Source: Candidatus Saccharimonadota bacterium
GTDB taxonomy: Bacteria; Patescibacteriota; Saccharimonadia; Saccharimonadales; Saccharimonadaceae
Direction: 5' to 3'
DNA: 64,000 bases
Assembly (NCBI GenBank): GCA_017433245.1
Contig: JAFRHO010000013.1
Location: forward strand, 1 to 64,000
The position numbers and the translations under genes are program-made. Shown here one piece after another: positions 42,724 through 51,241 of this stretch. Numbering within the stretch: position 1 is the stretch's first letter; every line of letters starts with the position of its first letter. Below the pieces are notes generated by a model. That model was given only the letters and a program-made list of their open reading frames with translations. It searched no databases and was not told the DNA's origin.

Positions 42724-43257
42724 ATGGCACGTACAAAAAGTGACGATTTGCTGATGGAAGACGACCTCGCTGCGGCGTTCCTGGGTGGGGACGAAGAAAT
42801 CATGGCTCCAGCTGAGAATATGGAACCAATGGTTGAGGATGCTCCAATGTCTGAGGAGGTCCCGATGGCGGAGGAAGAAATCAGTGAACCAGTCGAGGAT
42901 GAGTGGGCAAACGATACCGACGATTTTCCTGGACAACTCGCTGTAGATGTCTATGAAACCGCCGATAAATTAGTAGTTAAGGCACGCACGGCCGGGATAT
43001 CGAAGTCTGATCTCGATGTGAGTATTTCGGATAATATCTTGACGATTTCGGGTGTGCTCTCTGGGGGAGAAGACGAGCAGACCACGAGGTGGCATATTCA
43101 AGAGTGCTATTGGGGTGAGTTTTCGCGAACGATTGCTCTTCCTGTACAGGTGCGTGAAGATGAGAACAGCGTAAAGGCTGAGTTGAAAGATGGTGTTCTT
43201 ACGATTACCTTTGAAAAGGAAAAGACTGAACAGCCGAAGAAAATCAATATACAGTAA
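42724..43257 (+). CDS. Small heat shock protein, Hsp20/alpha-crystallin family
   Basis: 177 residues. An unusually long acidic N-terminal arm (~60 residues with repeated Met, Pro and Glu) precedes the alpha-crystallin domain (LAVDVYETADKLVVKARTAG, ISDNILTISGVLSG, FSRTIALPVQV, LKDGVLTITFEKE). The C-terminus ends PKKINIQ with an IxI-like motif. It holds unfolding proteins for refolding. GGAGG lies 6-7 nt before the ATG. No CIRCE is present, unlike groES and dnaJ. Confidence 0.93.
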   Translation: MARTKSDDLLMEDDLAAAFLGGDEEIMAPAENMEPMVEDAPMSEEVPMAEEEISEPVEDEWANDTDDFPGQLAVDVYETADKLVVKARTAGISKSDLDVSISDNILTISGVLSGGEDEQTTRWHIQECYWGEFSRTIALPVQVREDENSVKAELKDGVLTITFEKEKTEQPKKINIQ

Positions 43258-43262
43258 TTTTT

Positions 43263-43290
43263 GATAAGGATCCCTTTCGGGATTCTTATC
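43263..43290 (+). terminator. Intrinsic terminator after hsp20
   Basis: A 12-bp stem (43263-43274 with 43279-43290, one G-U), loop TTTC, then ATTGAGTTTTTG. Confidence 0.8.
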
Positions 43291-43319
43291 ATTGAGTTTT
43301 TGTTTGGATTGTATGAGAC

Positions 43320-44801
43320 ATGATTATGCGAAAAAGTAATACTGATTATGTTGCTCTCTTTGTTTTAAATGCTAGCGAGATGGTACTAGAGTTGGTTGCT
43401 TCTAGATTGATGGCGCCTTACTTTGGTAACAGTAATTTTGTCTGGACTGCCATTATTGGAATAATCTTACTGGCTGGAAGCTTAGGCAATCTTATTGGCG
43501 GTCATTTAGCATCTTCTAGAAAAGCGAGAGGAGTTTCTGCTATCTTGTTGTTATGTGCGGCAATTTATATTATGATTACTCCTTTGATTAATGCTCCTGT
43601 GCTGGAGTCAATTAAGAGTATGTCTATTGGAACGCAGGCGTCTTCTGTTTTTGGTAGTGTGGTTTTCTTCTTAATTCCGTCGACACTACTTGGTGTAATT
43701 ACTCCAATTATTATGAAAGATAGAATTGGGACAGGTAAAGAAAAAGGTAAGGAATCTGGTAGAATTACGGCGATTATTGCAATTGGCAGTCTGGTTGGTA
43801 CTTTTGCAGGTGGTTTTTGGCTGATTCCTAGTTTGGGTACTAGAGGTATTTTTGTGCTTTTAGGCATTATTATTGTGATAACTGTATTGTTATTGAAACC
43901 GTGGGAGGTTCTAATTGATCGGAAGATGAAGATAATATTTTGGATTATGTTTGTGTTTACCGTGGGGCTAGGTATTGTTGCAGTATTAATAGTAGCAAAT
44001 TCCAATGATAGCCATGAGGTAAGTATAGATACTGAATATGGGCGTATTATAGTTGAAGATGTCGAATACGATGGTGAAGCGGTGCGCTTATATAGACAAA
44101 GTGGAGCTTATTCTTCGGCTACTTTCTTGGATGAAGAAAAGAAATATGAATTAGTATTTGATTATGTGAAGAAGTACGACGAAATGTTTAAGTATTTAGA
44201 TGTGAATGATGCAGCTATGATAGGAGGTGCAGCTTACCAGTATCCAAAATACTACATTTCGCATTATGATAATAAGAGAATGGATGTAATCGAAATCGAC
44301 CAAAAATCGACTGAAATCGCTAAGAAATATTTCTTTTTGGATGATTTAATAAATGAATACGGTGAAGATAGATTAGGAATATATAATGAAGATGGTAGAA
44401 TGTTTTTCGAGAACACAGAGAAAAAATATGATGCAGTCTTAAGTGATGTGTTTTCTGGAGAAACTCCTGTAGGTAGTTTATCTACGAAGGAAGCTGCTAA
44501 ACTGATTAAAGGCCATTTGAAAAAAGATGGTGTTTACATGTTGAATGTATTGGGTTCTGTAATTGGGGAAAAGAGTCGATTTTTAAAAGCTGAGGTCAAA
44601 ACACTGAGAAAGGTTTTTTCTCATGTGTGTGTGATGCCGGTGAAAAAGGAATATTCATTAGAACAACGTCTTAATTGGATGGTGGTCGCAACGGATAACA
44701 ATAAATACGAGCCAGAGGAATGCTTGGATTTGGATTTGTCGCATGCATTGTTGTTTACAGATGACTATGCGCCAGTTGAGCAATTAGTGCTGGAAGAATA
44801 G
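43320..44801 (+). CDS. Membrane-fused spermidine-synthase-like protein
   Basis: 493 residues. Residues 1-225 hold about seven membrane helices (LNASEMVLELVASRLMAPYF at the start, typical of the fused MFS/spermidine-synthase family). Residues 230-493 form a SpeE-like Rossmann domain: MDVIEIDQKSTEIAKKYF, then YDAVLSDVFSGETPVGSLST. The usual glycine-rich SAM loop (GGGDG) is replaced by MIGGAAYQYPKYY, so classical aminopropyl transfer is doubtful. The real substrate is unknown. An ATG six bases later (43326) is equally possible. A bidirectional terminator follows. Confidence 0.82.
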   Translation: MIMRKSNTDYVALFVLNASEMVLELVASRLMAPYFGNSNFVWTAIIGIILLAGSLGNLIGGHLASSRKARGVSAILLLCAAIYIMITPLINAPVLESIKSMSIGTQASSVFGSVVFFLIPSTLLGVITPIIMKDRIGTGKEKGKESGRITAIIAIGSLVGTFAGGFWLIPSLGTRGIFVLLGIIIVITVLLLKPWEVLIDRKMKIIFWIMFVFTVGLGIVAVLIVANSNDSHEVSIDTEYGRIIVEDVEYDGEAVRLYRQSGAYSSATFLDEEKKYELVFDYVKKYDEMFKYLDVNDAAMIGGAAYQYPKYYISHYDNKRMDVIEIDQKSTEIAKKYFFLDDLINEYGEDRLGIYNEDGRMFFENTEKKYDAVLSDVFSGETPVGSLSTKEAAKLIKGHLKKDGVYMLNVLGSVIGEKSRFLKAEVKTLRKVFSHVCVMPVKKEYSLEQRLNWMVVATDNNKYEPEECLDLDLSHALLFTDDYAPVEQLVLEE

Positions 44802-44815
44802 AGTTTTACTGGATT

Positions 44816-44845
44816 AAAATATCTCCCGATATGGGGAGATATTTT
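44816..44845. terminator. Bidirectional intrinsic terminator
   Basis: A perfect 12-bp stem AAAATATCTCCC / GGGAGATATTTT with a 6-nt loop and A/T runs on both sides, between convergent genes ending at 44801 and 44866. Confidence 0.85.
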
Positions 44846-44865
44846 GGGCTTATACAATAGTATGT

Positions 44866-45186
44866 TTATGATGTAGCAAACATATTCGCAATAACGAAGT
44901 TTACAATTGCAAAGGCTAGAACGCAGACAACAAGACCAATTAGACCATAGAGGATAGTGTCTTTGGCTTTCTTGACTTTACCGGAATCGCCGGATGAAGT
45001 CATATAATTGACCCCGCCGATAATAATGACAACAACGGCTACTAAACCCAGTACACCGATGACTCCGTTGATGACAGCCACTACTGTAGTCGTCACGTCT
45101 CCGCCGGCTTCTTGATTGACTGGATCCGGCAGTTGTGTTGGTATGCTAGCATCGGCGGCTAGACTTTTAATAATACTACTATACAT
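44866..45186 (-). CDS. T4SS pilin-like protein, short
   Basis: 106 residues. There is no clear classical signal peptide: the N-terminus MYSSIIKSLAADASIPTQ is only weakly hydrophobic. Two helices flank GGVNYMTSSGDSGKVKKAKD, the shared pilin motif. Third gene of the minus-strand pilin operon (46580, 45751, 45186), 61 nt after the previous stop, with AAAGGAT before the ATG. It is probably an envelope or pilus subunit of the VirB-like apparatus. Confidence 0.8.
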   Translation of the reverse strand: MYSSIIKSLAADASIPTQLPDPVNQEAGGDVTTTVVAVINGVIGVLGLVAVVVIIIGGVNYMTSSGDSGKVKKAKDTILYGLIGLVVCVLAFAIVNFVIANMFATS

Positions 45187-45247
45187 TTTTATCCTTTGTT
45201 TACTTTAATTTCATTGTACAACTATATTAAATAAAATGCAAGCGGAA

Positions 45248-45751
45248 TTATTTTGTTTCTGGAACTGGGGTGTTGGCGGAATTTGTGTTCGGGGTAGTGT
45301 GTTTATCTGAGTCGTCTTTTTCATCGTCTTGTTGGCTGTTGTTGGGGGAGCTTTCACCGCCGATGAGGTTCCTAATGGTGAAGTTGACAATAGCAAAGGC
45401 AAGTACGGTGATTACGAGCCCGATGCAAGCATATAGAATAGTTTTTTTGGCTTTTTCAAGTTTGCCAGTATCGCCAGCAGAGGTCATATAATTGATACCA
45501 CCGATAAGAACAAAAACAACGGCAACTACACCGGAAACGGCGATGATACCATTAATAATACCAACGATGAGGTCTGGAAGGGCGTTTTTGGTGTCGCCGG
45601 TTTCGGGACATCCTGATGCTCTACGGACTTCGATGGGTATATTTTCGTTGCCGCACACATCAGCATATACGGGTGATACCATATTTAAGAATGAGAAGCT
45701 GAAAATGGCGAGTAATAAAGCGATAAATAGTTTATACAGTTTTGTTCTCAT
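45248..45751 (-). CDS. T4SS pilin-like protein with acidic C-terminal tail
   Basis: 167 residues: signal peptide ~1-30 (ending PVYADVCG), a Cys-containing loop (VCGNENIPIEVRRASGCPETG), two helices around GGINYMTSAGDTGKLEKAKK, then a ~30-residue Asp/Ser/Asn/Thr/Pro tail after the second helix. It overlaps the preceding double-pilin gene by 20 bp and has AAAGGAG before its ATG, so the two are co-translated. Confidence 0.82.
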   Translation of the reverse strand: MRTKLYKLFIALLLAIFSFSFLNMVSPVYADVCGNENIPIEVRRASGCPETGDTKNALPDLIVGIINGIIAVSGVVAVVFVLIGGINYMTSAGDTGKLEKAKKTILYACIGLVITVLAFAIVNFTIRNLIGGESSPNNSQQDDEKDDSDKHTTPNTNSANTPVPETK

Positions 45752-46580
45752 GTGACTCCTTTGAGATTAATGTTTGATGATAAAGCATAGAGGTGGCATT
45801 GTCGTCGGCGTCGCGAATCATGCCTGAAACGAAGGCAGTAATGGCTTCAGCGAGAGCAACGATGGCTAGCCCGATGAGAGCGTAAATGATGGTTTGCTTG
45901 GCTTTTTGGAGTTTGCCCGGATCTCCGGATGAAGTGGTATAAGAAATACCACCGTAAACCACAAAGATAGCGGCTACGGCACCGGCGATACCGATGGCCC
46001 ATTGGATGGCGTTGGTAACAACAGTGTTGGCATCGACACAACCGTCTCCGTTTTCACTCATAAAATCACAACCAAACTTGCCGCCAGCGCCAAGGAGAGC
46101 AAAACGAATAGTGCTCATAATGACGAAAGCGGACATGACGATGGCCAGCCCGATAAAGGCCTGAGTAAGAGTCTTCTTGCCTGCGGCGACTTTACCGGCG
46201 TCGCCAGAAGAGAAAATATATAGGTAACCGCCATAGATGACGTAACCGAGAACGAGATAGGCGGCGATAATTGTGATATCGGTGGCGATGTTGGAGACGA
46301 TTATCCAGATGCCTTCTTTTAAAGATGGCTCGTCTTTAATATTGACGCCGCAATCCCATGAGGTAAGCCCCAAAAAGCCCGTACGACAAGTACCGCTGAA
46401 AACTGAGCCGGAGACATTGGGTTCCTTTTGGTTATCGATACATGTTTTGTATTGATAAGAGTTTGCTCCATATTGGTCTTTGAGAGGCTCACAGTCTTCA
46501 GCGAAAACTGGAGTTGATGTAGATAGGAAAAGGATGGAGGTTATCGTTAATGATAATAGAATAATGATTTTCTTCAACAT
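45732..46580 (-). CDS. Tandem double-pilin T4SS protein
   Basis: 282 residues from ATG 46580. Signal peptide ~1-27 (ending TPVFAEDC). Two pilin modules in one chain: GGYLYIFSSGDAGKVAAGKK in the first half and GGISYTTSSGDPGKLQKAKQ in the second, each followed by IGLAIV helices. A Cys/Gly loop (KFGCDFMSENGDGCVD) joins them. The start is fixed by TATAAT (46592-46587) 6 nt upstream. First gene of the pilin operon, divergent from the VirB6-like gene. A covalently linked pilin dimer could set subunit order in a pilus or channel (inference). Confidence 0.82.
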   Translation of the reverse strand: MLKKIIILLSLTITSILFLSTSTPVFAEDCEPLKDQYGANSYQYKTCIDNQKEPNVSGSVFSGTCRTGFLGLTSWDCGVNIKDEPSLKEGIWIIVSNIATDITIIAAYLVLGYVIYGGYLYIFSSGDAGKVAAGKKTLTQAFIGLAIVMSAFVIMSTIRFALLGAGGKFGCDFMSENGDGCVDANTVVTNAIQWAIGIAGAVAAIFVVYGGISYTTSSGDPGKLQKAKQTIIYALIGLAIVALAEAITAFVSGMIRDADDNATSMLYHQTLISKESHENKTV

Positions 46581-46586
46581 AGTTTT

Positions 46587-46592
46587 ATTATA
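46587..46592 (-). promoter_or_regulatory. Leaderless -10 box of the pilin operon
   Basis: A minus-strand TATAAT lies exactly 6 nt from the ATG at 46580. Confidence 0.6.
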
Positions 46593-46681
46593 GCAATAAT
46601 ATGGAAAAAAGTCCAAATTCTACAGTTTTATTATGCTTATGTCATATTTTTGACGATATGGGAATTTATGGGGTATTATTA

Positions 46682-46710
46682 TTGACAAAAACGCTTATGT
46701 GTGCTATAAT
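46682..46710 (+). promoter_or_regulatory. Full-consensus promoter of the VirB6/T4SS gene
   Basis: TTGACA (46682-46687), 17 bp, TATAAT (46705-46710): both boxes match the sigma-70 consensus fully. A leader of about 30 nt follows, with GGGAGGCGG about 10 nt before the ATG at 46746. Confidence 0.8.
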
Positions 46711-46745
46711 TATGTATACGCCTAATTGGGAGGCGGAAGAGAATT

Positions 46746-49700
46746 ATGAGAATCAAAATAACTTCAATACTAAGGAGAGCGTGGATTAGTTTTGCAGTTT
46801 TTTTGACTCTGATAACATCTTTGATTGGAACAGGAATAGCACAAAATAATGCTGCGTACGCTGAGCCAATTGATACTCCTGCCCCAGTAACGGTTCAAGC
46901 TAATGAAGAATCGAGTGAAACGACAGAAAGCACTGAGGGTACGGGGAATCAGGCGAATACGGAAAACTCAGAAAGTACTGAAAACTCAGAAACTACAACA
47001 GGAAATAGTTCGTCGTCAGATGTAGCGGCGGGCTCTTGTAAAAGTAGTTTAGGGGCGATTGGTTGGATTATTTGTCCAGTGATTGAGAAAGTTTCAGATG
47101 CGGTAGATTGGTTGTACGGTAAAATAGAGGATATTTTGCAAATTGATCCGATTCCGGCGGAAGATGGATCGCCAATTTATGAGATTTGGAAGTACTGTTT
47201 AGGGGTGACGAATGTTGTCTTTATCATTTTCTTCTTAATAGTGATTTATTCGCAGTTGACTGGATGGGGTATTACGAATTACGGTTTGAAGAAGGCGTTA
47301 CCGAAATTGATTGTGATGGCGATAACGGTGAACCTCAGTTTCTTGATTTGTTCATTAGCGGTAGATGTGTCAAATGTAGTGGGGCATGGGCTCAGAAGCG
47401 TATTTGCTACGGTAGAGCAAACAGCGTTGGCTAACGCGAGCACATCGGTAGATGCTACGACAATGACTGTGTCGATGGCAAAAATGTATACAGCGATGGC
47501 TGGTGGTTCGGCGCTTGCTATTGGCGGTGGAATGATTGCTTTCGAGCTTGGAGCAATCTGGATGTTGATTCCGACGGTACTTGGGGCGATAGTTGCAGTG
47601 GCAACGGGTTTGATTACAGTTGCTTTACGTCAGGCAGTGGTCATGCTACTCGTGATGATATCGCCACTCGCTTTCGTGGCAAATATTATGCCGAATACAG
47701 AAGGACTATTTAAGAAGTGGAAAGGTCTTTTGACAAGGATGTTGGTGTTTTACCCGATGTTTTCGTTATTGTTCGGTGCATCATCGTTGGCCGGTTTTGC
47801 AATTATTATGAGTGCAAAGGATGGTTTCGGGTTATTACTTGGTGTGGCGGTGCAAATCTTCCCACTTTTCTTCTCGTGGAAATTGATGCAGATGAGTGGA
47901 ACATTCTTGGGCGATATCAATACAAGGTTGAGGGCGCTTACGGCGAAGCCATTGGCGACAAATCGAGCGTGGGCAGATTCGCATCGGCAATTAACACGAC
48001 AAAAGAGGTTAGCGACTGGTGTTACACCTTCGGCAAGATTAATGCAGTTTTTGTCAAATCGTAGAATTGCTAGGGAAGAGGAGACAAAAGAATTGGCTGA
48101 GACGTCACAGTTGAGAGGCCAGTATTACGCTGCAATGAGGAATTACAATCGTAAAACTGGTTTGCCATCACATGAGGGCGAAGAGGCTTATGCAAGGCAA
48201 GCAAGAAATATGAGATATCAGCAAGGCATTGATTGGCATAAAAATAATATGAATAAGGGATTAGGCCAGCTTGAAGTGGTGCAAGCAAATGCTAGTACAG
48301 CACAAAAAGCAAGGCTTAAACAATTGGATATTGCCAACGTAGTTGCGGCAGATAAACTTAAAATCGAGAAGGCACGTGGTGAGAAGATTGAGTATGAAAA
48401 TGCGAAGAGTTTCCATCAGAGGATGGAGGATGCGGTTAACGCACATCTTGACGATGTTCATGAGAAGGAATCAACCTATAAGAGACACAATATTGACGAT
48501 AGAGCGTCTGCGCGTGCAAGGTATGCAACTATGCAAACGATGATGGAACATGATGTTCAGGGTATTCATTATGCAGCAGCTACGGCAGCACATGGTTACG
48601 ATACACAGAAGAAGATTGTCGAAACTAAGATGCAGAAGTATTTCGATTTGACGCCACCGACGAGAGATGTAGAGTTGAGGCTGACCGAATTAACTAAAGG
48701 GAAGAATGCGATTGATGATGTTGATTCAATTATCTCGGGTCTTCGAGTATTGAACCAGAGAGGTGATACAGATTTGGTTAAGAAATACATGGAAGAGTTG
48801 TTGGATCATAAAGTGCAGCTCGGTACGCATGCTTCACAGGCGTTGGCTAGTTTCTTGATGTTTGAGGTAAAGGATAATGACCCATGGCTTAGAAGGTTTG
48901 GTAAGTATATTAACCTCGAGACGGCAAATGTTTATAATAAAAATAGACGTAAGGTGATGGAAGTGACGTATGATGAGTATATTAAGGGTTATCATGATGG
49001 AGAGCCGGAGTCTGAGATTGCTCCTGGTGGTAGAATGCGTGCAAAGAAGGATATGAAGTCATTGTCAGAAGGTACATCGCTTGATAATATTGAACGGACA
49101 GCGTTGTCTAATCTTGATGAGAGTCTCAAAAAAGCATATGGGTATGATGAGAATAAGCCCGGTAAGGCATGGGATGTCGCTGGGTGGTTGAAAAAGCGTG
49201 AAGAAATTCAAACAGCGTTTGAGCCAGCATTCTTATCGGCAAGTCTTAAGTGGTTATCGGGTAGCGAGCAGATTAATAGTGGTGTAAAATTCTGGACAGG
49301 ATATGACCAGTCGTTGAAGCCAGCATGGGCAAAGAAAACAGATGAAAATGGTGATGAAGTAAGTCCTTTCATGGGTACAGTGAGAAATGATGATGGAAGT
49401 ATTGGAATAAAAGATTATACCGGAGAGGTAGAAAAGTACTTCCGTCGGAAAACTAGAGATTATTTCAAAGATCAAACTACTGGTCAAATATTGGCAATGA
49501 GAACAGATTATAGGGAACCAACGATGGAGCATTTGTTGCAGTCTTATCTTGATGACGATGGCTTAACGAAAGAAGAAAAGCTTGAACGTTTGAGGGAGTA
49601 TAATGAGGCTAGAGCTGAGATCCAGACAAGAAAATATGCTGACAAGAAGACTCCTGAGGAGAAGGAAAAAGCACGTGTTGCTGACTTGAAGAAACTAAGG

Positions 49701-50201
49701 ATGGCATTTGCTGGGCGACAGCTCAGGAAGATTTTGGGTGAAACTGGTAAGCTGGAACAGATTTATAGGACAAGAAGGTCTGGTGCTGCTAATAACGCTA
49801 AAGACTGGTTGCGTGAATGGATTGGGCTTGATGACGAAGAGGCTATGTATGATGAGGTGAAGTTCTATGAACATCAGAGGAAAATGAAACAAGCCGCAGC
49901 ATCTGATAGCGGCTCCGATGATAGTAGTCTGGTGAGGATTTATGATGCGGAAACACGAAGTGGTATTCGAGACAGTTTGGAAAGAATATGGGAAGACCAT
50001 AAAGATGTTTCAGGCGCTCAATTCTATGATATTGCGACGGAGGCAATTAGGGATTGGTTTGGTGAGGGAGAGACGGTAGTGGGGAGATTGTTTAAGGAAT
50101 ATTATGAGCGTAAAACAAAATCTGGCGAGCCTGATGCGTATGATTTGAAAAAGTATCTTGAAGATTTGTTACACGATCCTAACAACTATCCAGATGCATA
50201 A
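46746..50201 (+). CDS. Giant VirB6/TrbL-like T4SS membrane protein
   Basis: 1151 residues. Signal-like helix ~10-32, a Ser/Thr/Glu/Asn-rich segment ~38-95, then a Cys-bearing stretch and about six membrane helices (~140-395: YCLGVTNVVFIIFFLIVIYS, LIVMAITVNLSFLICSL, the long LIPTVLGAIVAVATGLITVA/LRQAVVMLLVMISPLAFVAN block, and VAVQIFPLFFSWKLMQMSG). The remaining ~750 residues are hydrophilic and highly charged, helical in look, with no recognised domain. The VirB6 family forms the inner-membrane channel of type IV secretion systems. Extended VirB6 proteins with big soluble parts occur in some intracellular bacteria. Confidence 0.8.
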   Translation: MRIKITSILRRAWISFAVFLTLITSLIGTGIAQNNAAYAEPIDTPAPVTVQANEESSETTESTEGTGNQANTENSESTENSETTTGNSSSSDVAAGSCKSSLGAIGWIICPVIEKVSDAVDWLYGKIEDILQIDPIPAEDGSPIYEIWKYCLGVTNVVFIIFFLIVIYSQLTGWGITNYGLKKALPKLIVMAITVNLSFLICSLAVDVSNVVGHGLRSVFATVEQTALANASTSVDATTMTVSMAKMYTAMAGGSALAIGGGMIAFELGAIWMLIPTVLGAIVAVATGLITVALRQAVVMLLVMISPLAFVANIMPNTEGLFKKWKGLLTRMLVFYPMFSLLFGASSLAGFAIIMSAKDGFGLLLGVAVQIFPLFFSWKLMQMSGTFLGDINTRLRALTAKPLATNRAWADSHRQLTRQKRLATGVTPSARLMQFLSNRRIAREEETKELAETSQLRGQYYAAMRNYNRKTGLPSHEGEEAYARQARNMRYQQGIDWHKNNMNKGLGQLEVVQANASTAQKARLKQLDIANVVAADKLKIEKARGEKIEYENAKSFHQRMEDAVNAHLDDVHEKESTYKRHNIDDRASARARYATMQTMMEHDVQGIHYAAATAAHGYDTQKKIVETKMQKYFDLTPPTRDVELRLTELTKGKNAIDDVDSIISGLRVLNQRGDTDLVKKYMEELLDHKVQLGTHASQALASFLMFEVKDNDPWLRRFGKYINLETANVYNKNRRKVMEVTYDEYIKGYHDGEPESEIAPGGRMRAKKDMKSLSEGTSLDNIERTALSNLDESLKKAYGYDENKPGKAWDVAGWLKKREEIQTAFEPAFLSASLKWLSGSEQINSGVKFWTGYDQSLKPAWAKKTDENGDEVSPFMGTVRNDDGSIGIKDYTGEVEKYFRRKTRDYFKDQTTGQILAMRTDYREPTMEHLLQSYLDDDGLTKEEKLERLREYNEARAEIQTRKYADKKTPEEKEKARVADLKKLRMAFAGRQLRKILGETGKLEQIYRTRRSGAANNAKDWLREWIGLDDEEAMYDEVKFYEHQRKMKQAAASDSGSDDSSLVRIYDAETRSGIRDSLERIWEDHKDVSGAQFYDIATEAIRDWFGEGETVVGRLFKEYYERKTKSGEPDAYDLKKYLEDLLHDPNNYPDA

Positions 50202-50254
50202 AATAAAAACAATGATGTCATTTTTGATGGTTATGGCTAAACGGTCTTTTATGA

Positions 50255-50260
50255 TATAAT
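50255..50260 (+). promoter_or_regulatory. Leaderless -10 box before the PrgI-like gene
   Basis: TATAAT lies 6 nt before the ATG at 50267. The PrgI/VirB4 genes may therefore also be transcribed independently of the VirB6-like gene. Confidence 0.55.
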
Positions 50261-50266
50261 GGTAAT

Positions 50267-51238
50267 ATGGCGCAGTATAAGGTGCCTCAGGATGTTGAGG
50301 CGGACGACAAATTACTCGGACCGTTTAGTTTTCGGCAGTTCGTGTATCTTTTGATTGCCGGCGGTTTGATTGCGTTAGCGGTGGCGTTGTTTCAGATTTT
50401 CCCACTTTTAGCAATTATTCCGGTGCCATTTGTTTTATTATTGGCGGCTTTGGCATTGCCACTTAAGAAGGATCAGCCGATGGAAACATATTTGGTGGCG
50501 ATTGTATCGTATTATTTGAAACCGCGGACGAGGCGATGGACACCTGGCCAAAGGGAGTCAACTATTACGATAACGGCACCGAAGAAGATGGAAGAAGAAT
50601 TGAGAACACGGGATATTACTGGAGAAGAAGCGACGCACAGATTATCTTTTTTGGCGGACATTGTGGATACGGAAGGCTATGCGATTAAGGGTGTGGGAGG
50701 GACTCAAAAGGTTAAGGATGATTTAGTGATGGAAGCGAATATGACGGATGACATATTTGAAACAAATCAGTTTGACAGCCTCGAGGATACAATCGCTAAG
50801 GATGAAAACGATCGACATGCTAGGGTGGTGCAAGAAATGCGGGAAGCGATTGAGAAAGCAGAGCGGATTGACGGTGGTATTAAATTGGAGCAACGAGACA
50901 ATATGGCGTTTGATGATGGGGGTGCTAAAGCTGTAGGAATAGTGCCAGAGATGAATACTACTAGCGCGCCTGTGGAAAAACCAGTGGCGAATGATGGTCC
51001 AGATTTTAGTTCGAGTGTGGTAGTATTGCCTAACGCTGAGATTGAAGAAGAGCATAGAGAGGCTACTAACACAGTTCGGAAAGAGGAAGAAAAATCTAAA
51101 AATAGTAGACAAATTATGGCAAAACCTAGTATAATAGAGTTGGCAAATAATCCTGATTTTTCAGTTGCGACAATATCGAAAGAAGCTAATAGATTAAAGG
51201 AAAGGGACGAGGGTGAGGTTTTTATCTCTCTGCACTAA
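50267..51238 (+). CDS. PrgI-family T4SS protein
   Basis: 323 residues. The N-terminal ~100 residues are PrgI-like: YKVPQDVEADDKLLGPFSFRQFVYLL, two helices (~25-45 and ~48-68), then PMETYLVAIVSYYLKPRTRR. PrgI proteins pair with a VirB4 ATPase in Gram-positive type T4SS. The C-terminal ~220 residues are polar and variable, with no recognised fold. The split-VirB4 genes follow after 3 nt and then by overlap, so they form one unit. Confidence 0.85.
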   Translation: MAQYKVPQDVEADDKLLGPFSFRQFVYLLIAGGLIALAVALFQIFPLLAIIPVPFVLLLAALALPLKKDQPMETYLVAIVSYYLKPRTRRWTPGQRESTITITAPKKMEEELRTRDITGEEATHRLSFLADIVDTEGYAIKGVGGTQKVKDDLVMEANMTDDIFETNQFDSLEDTIAKDENDRHARVVQEMREAIEKAERIDGGIKLEQRDNMAFDDGGAKAVGIVPEMNTTSAPVEKPVANDGPDFSSSVVVLPNAEIEEEHREATNTVRKEEEKSKNSRQIMAKPSIIELANNPDFSVATISKEANRLKERDEGEVFISLH

Positions 51239-51241
51239 AAT

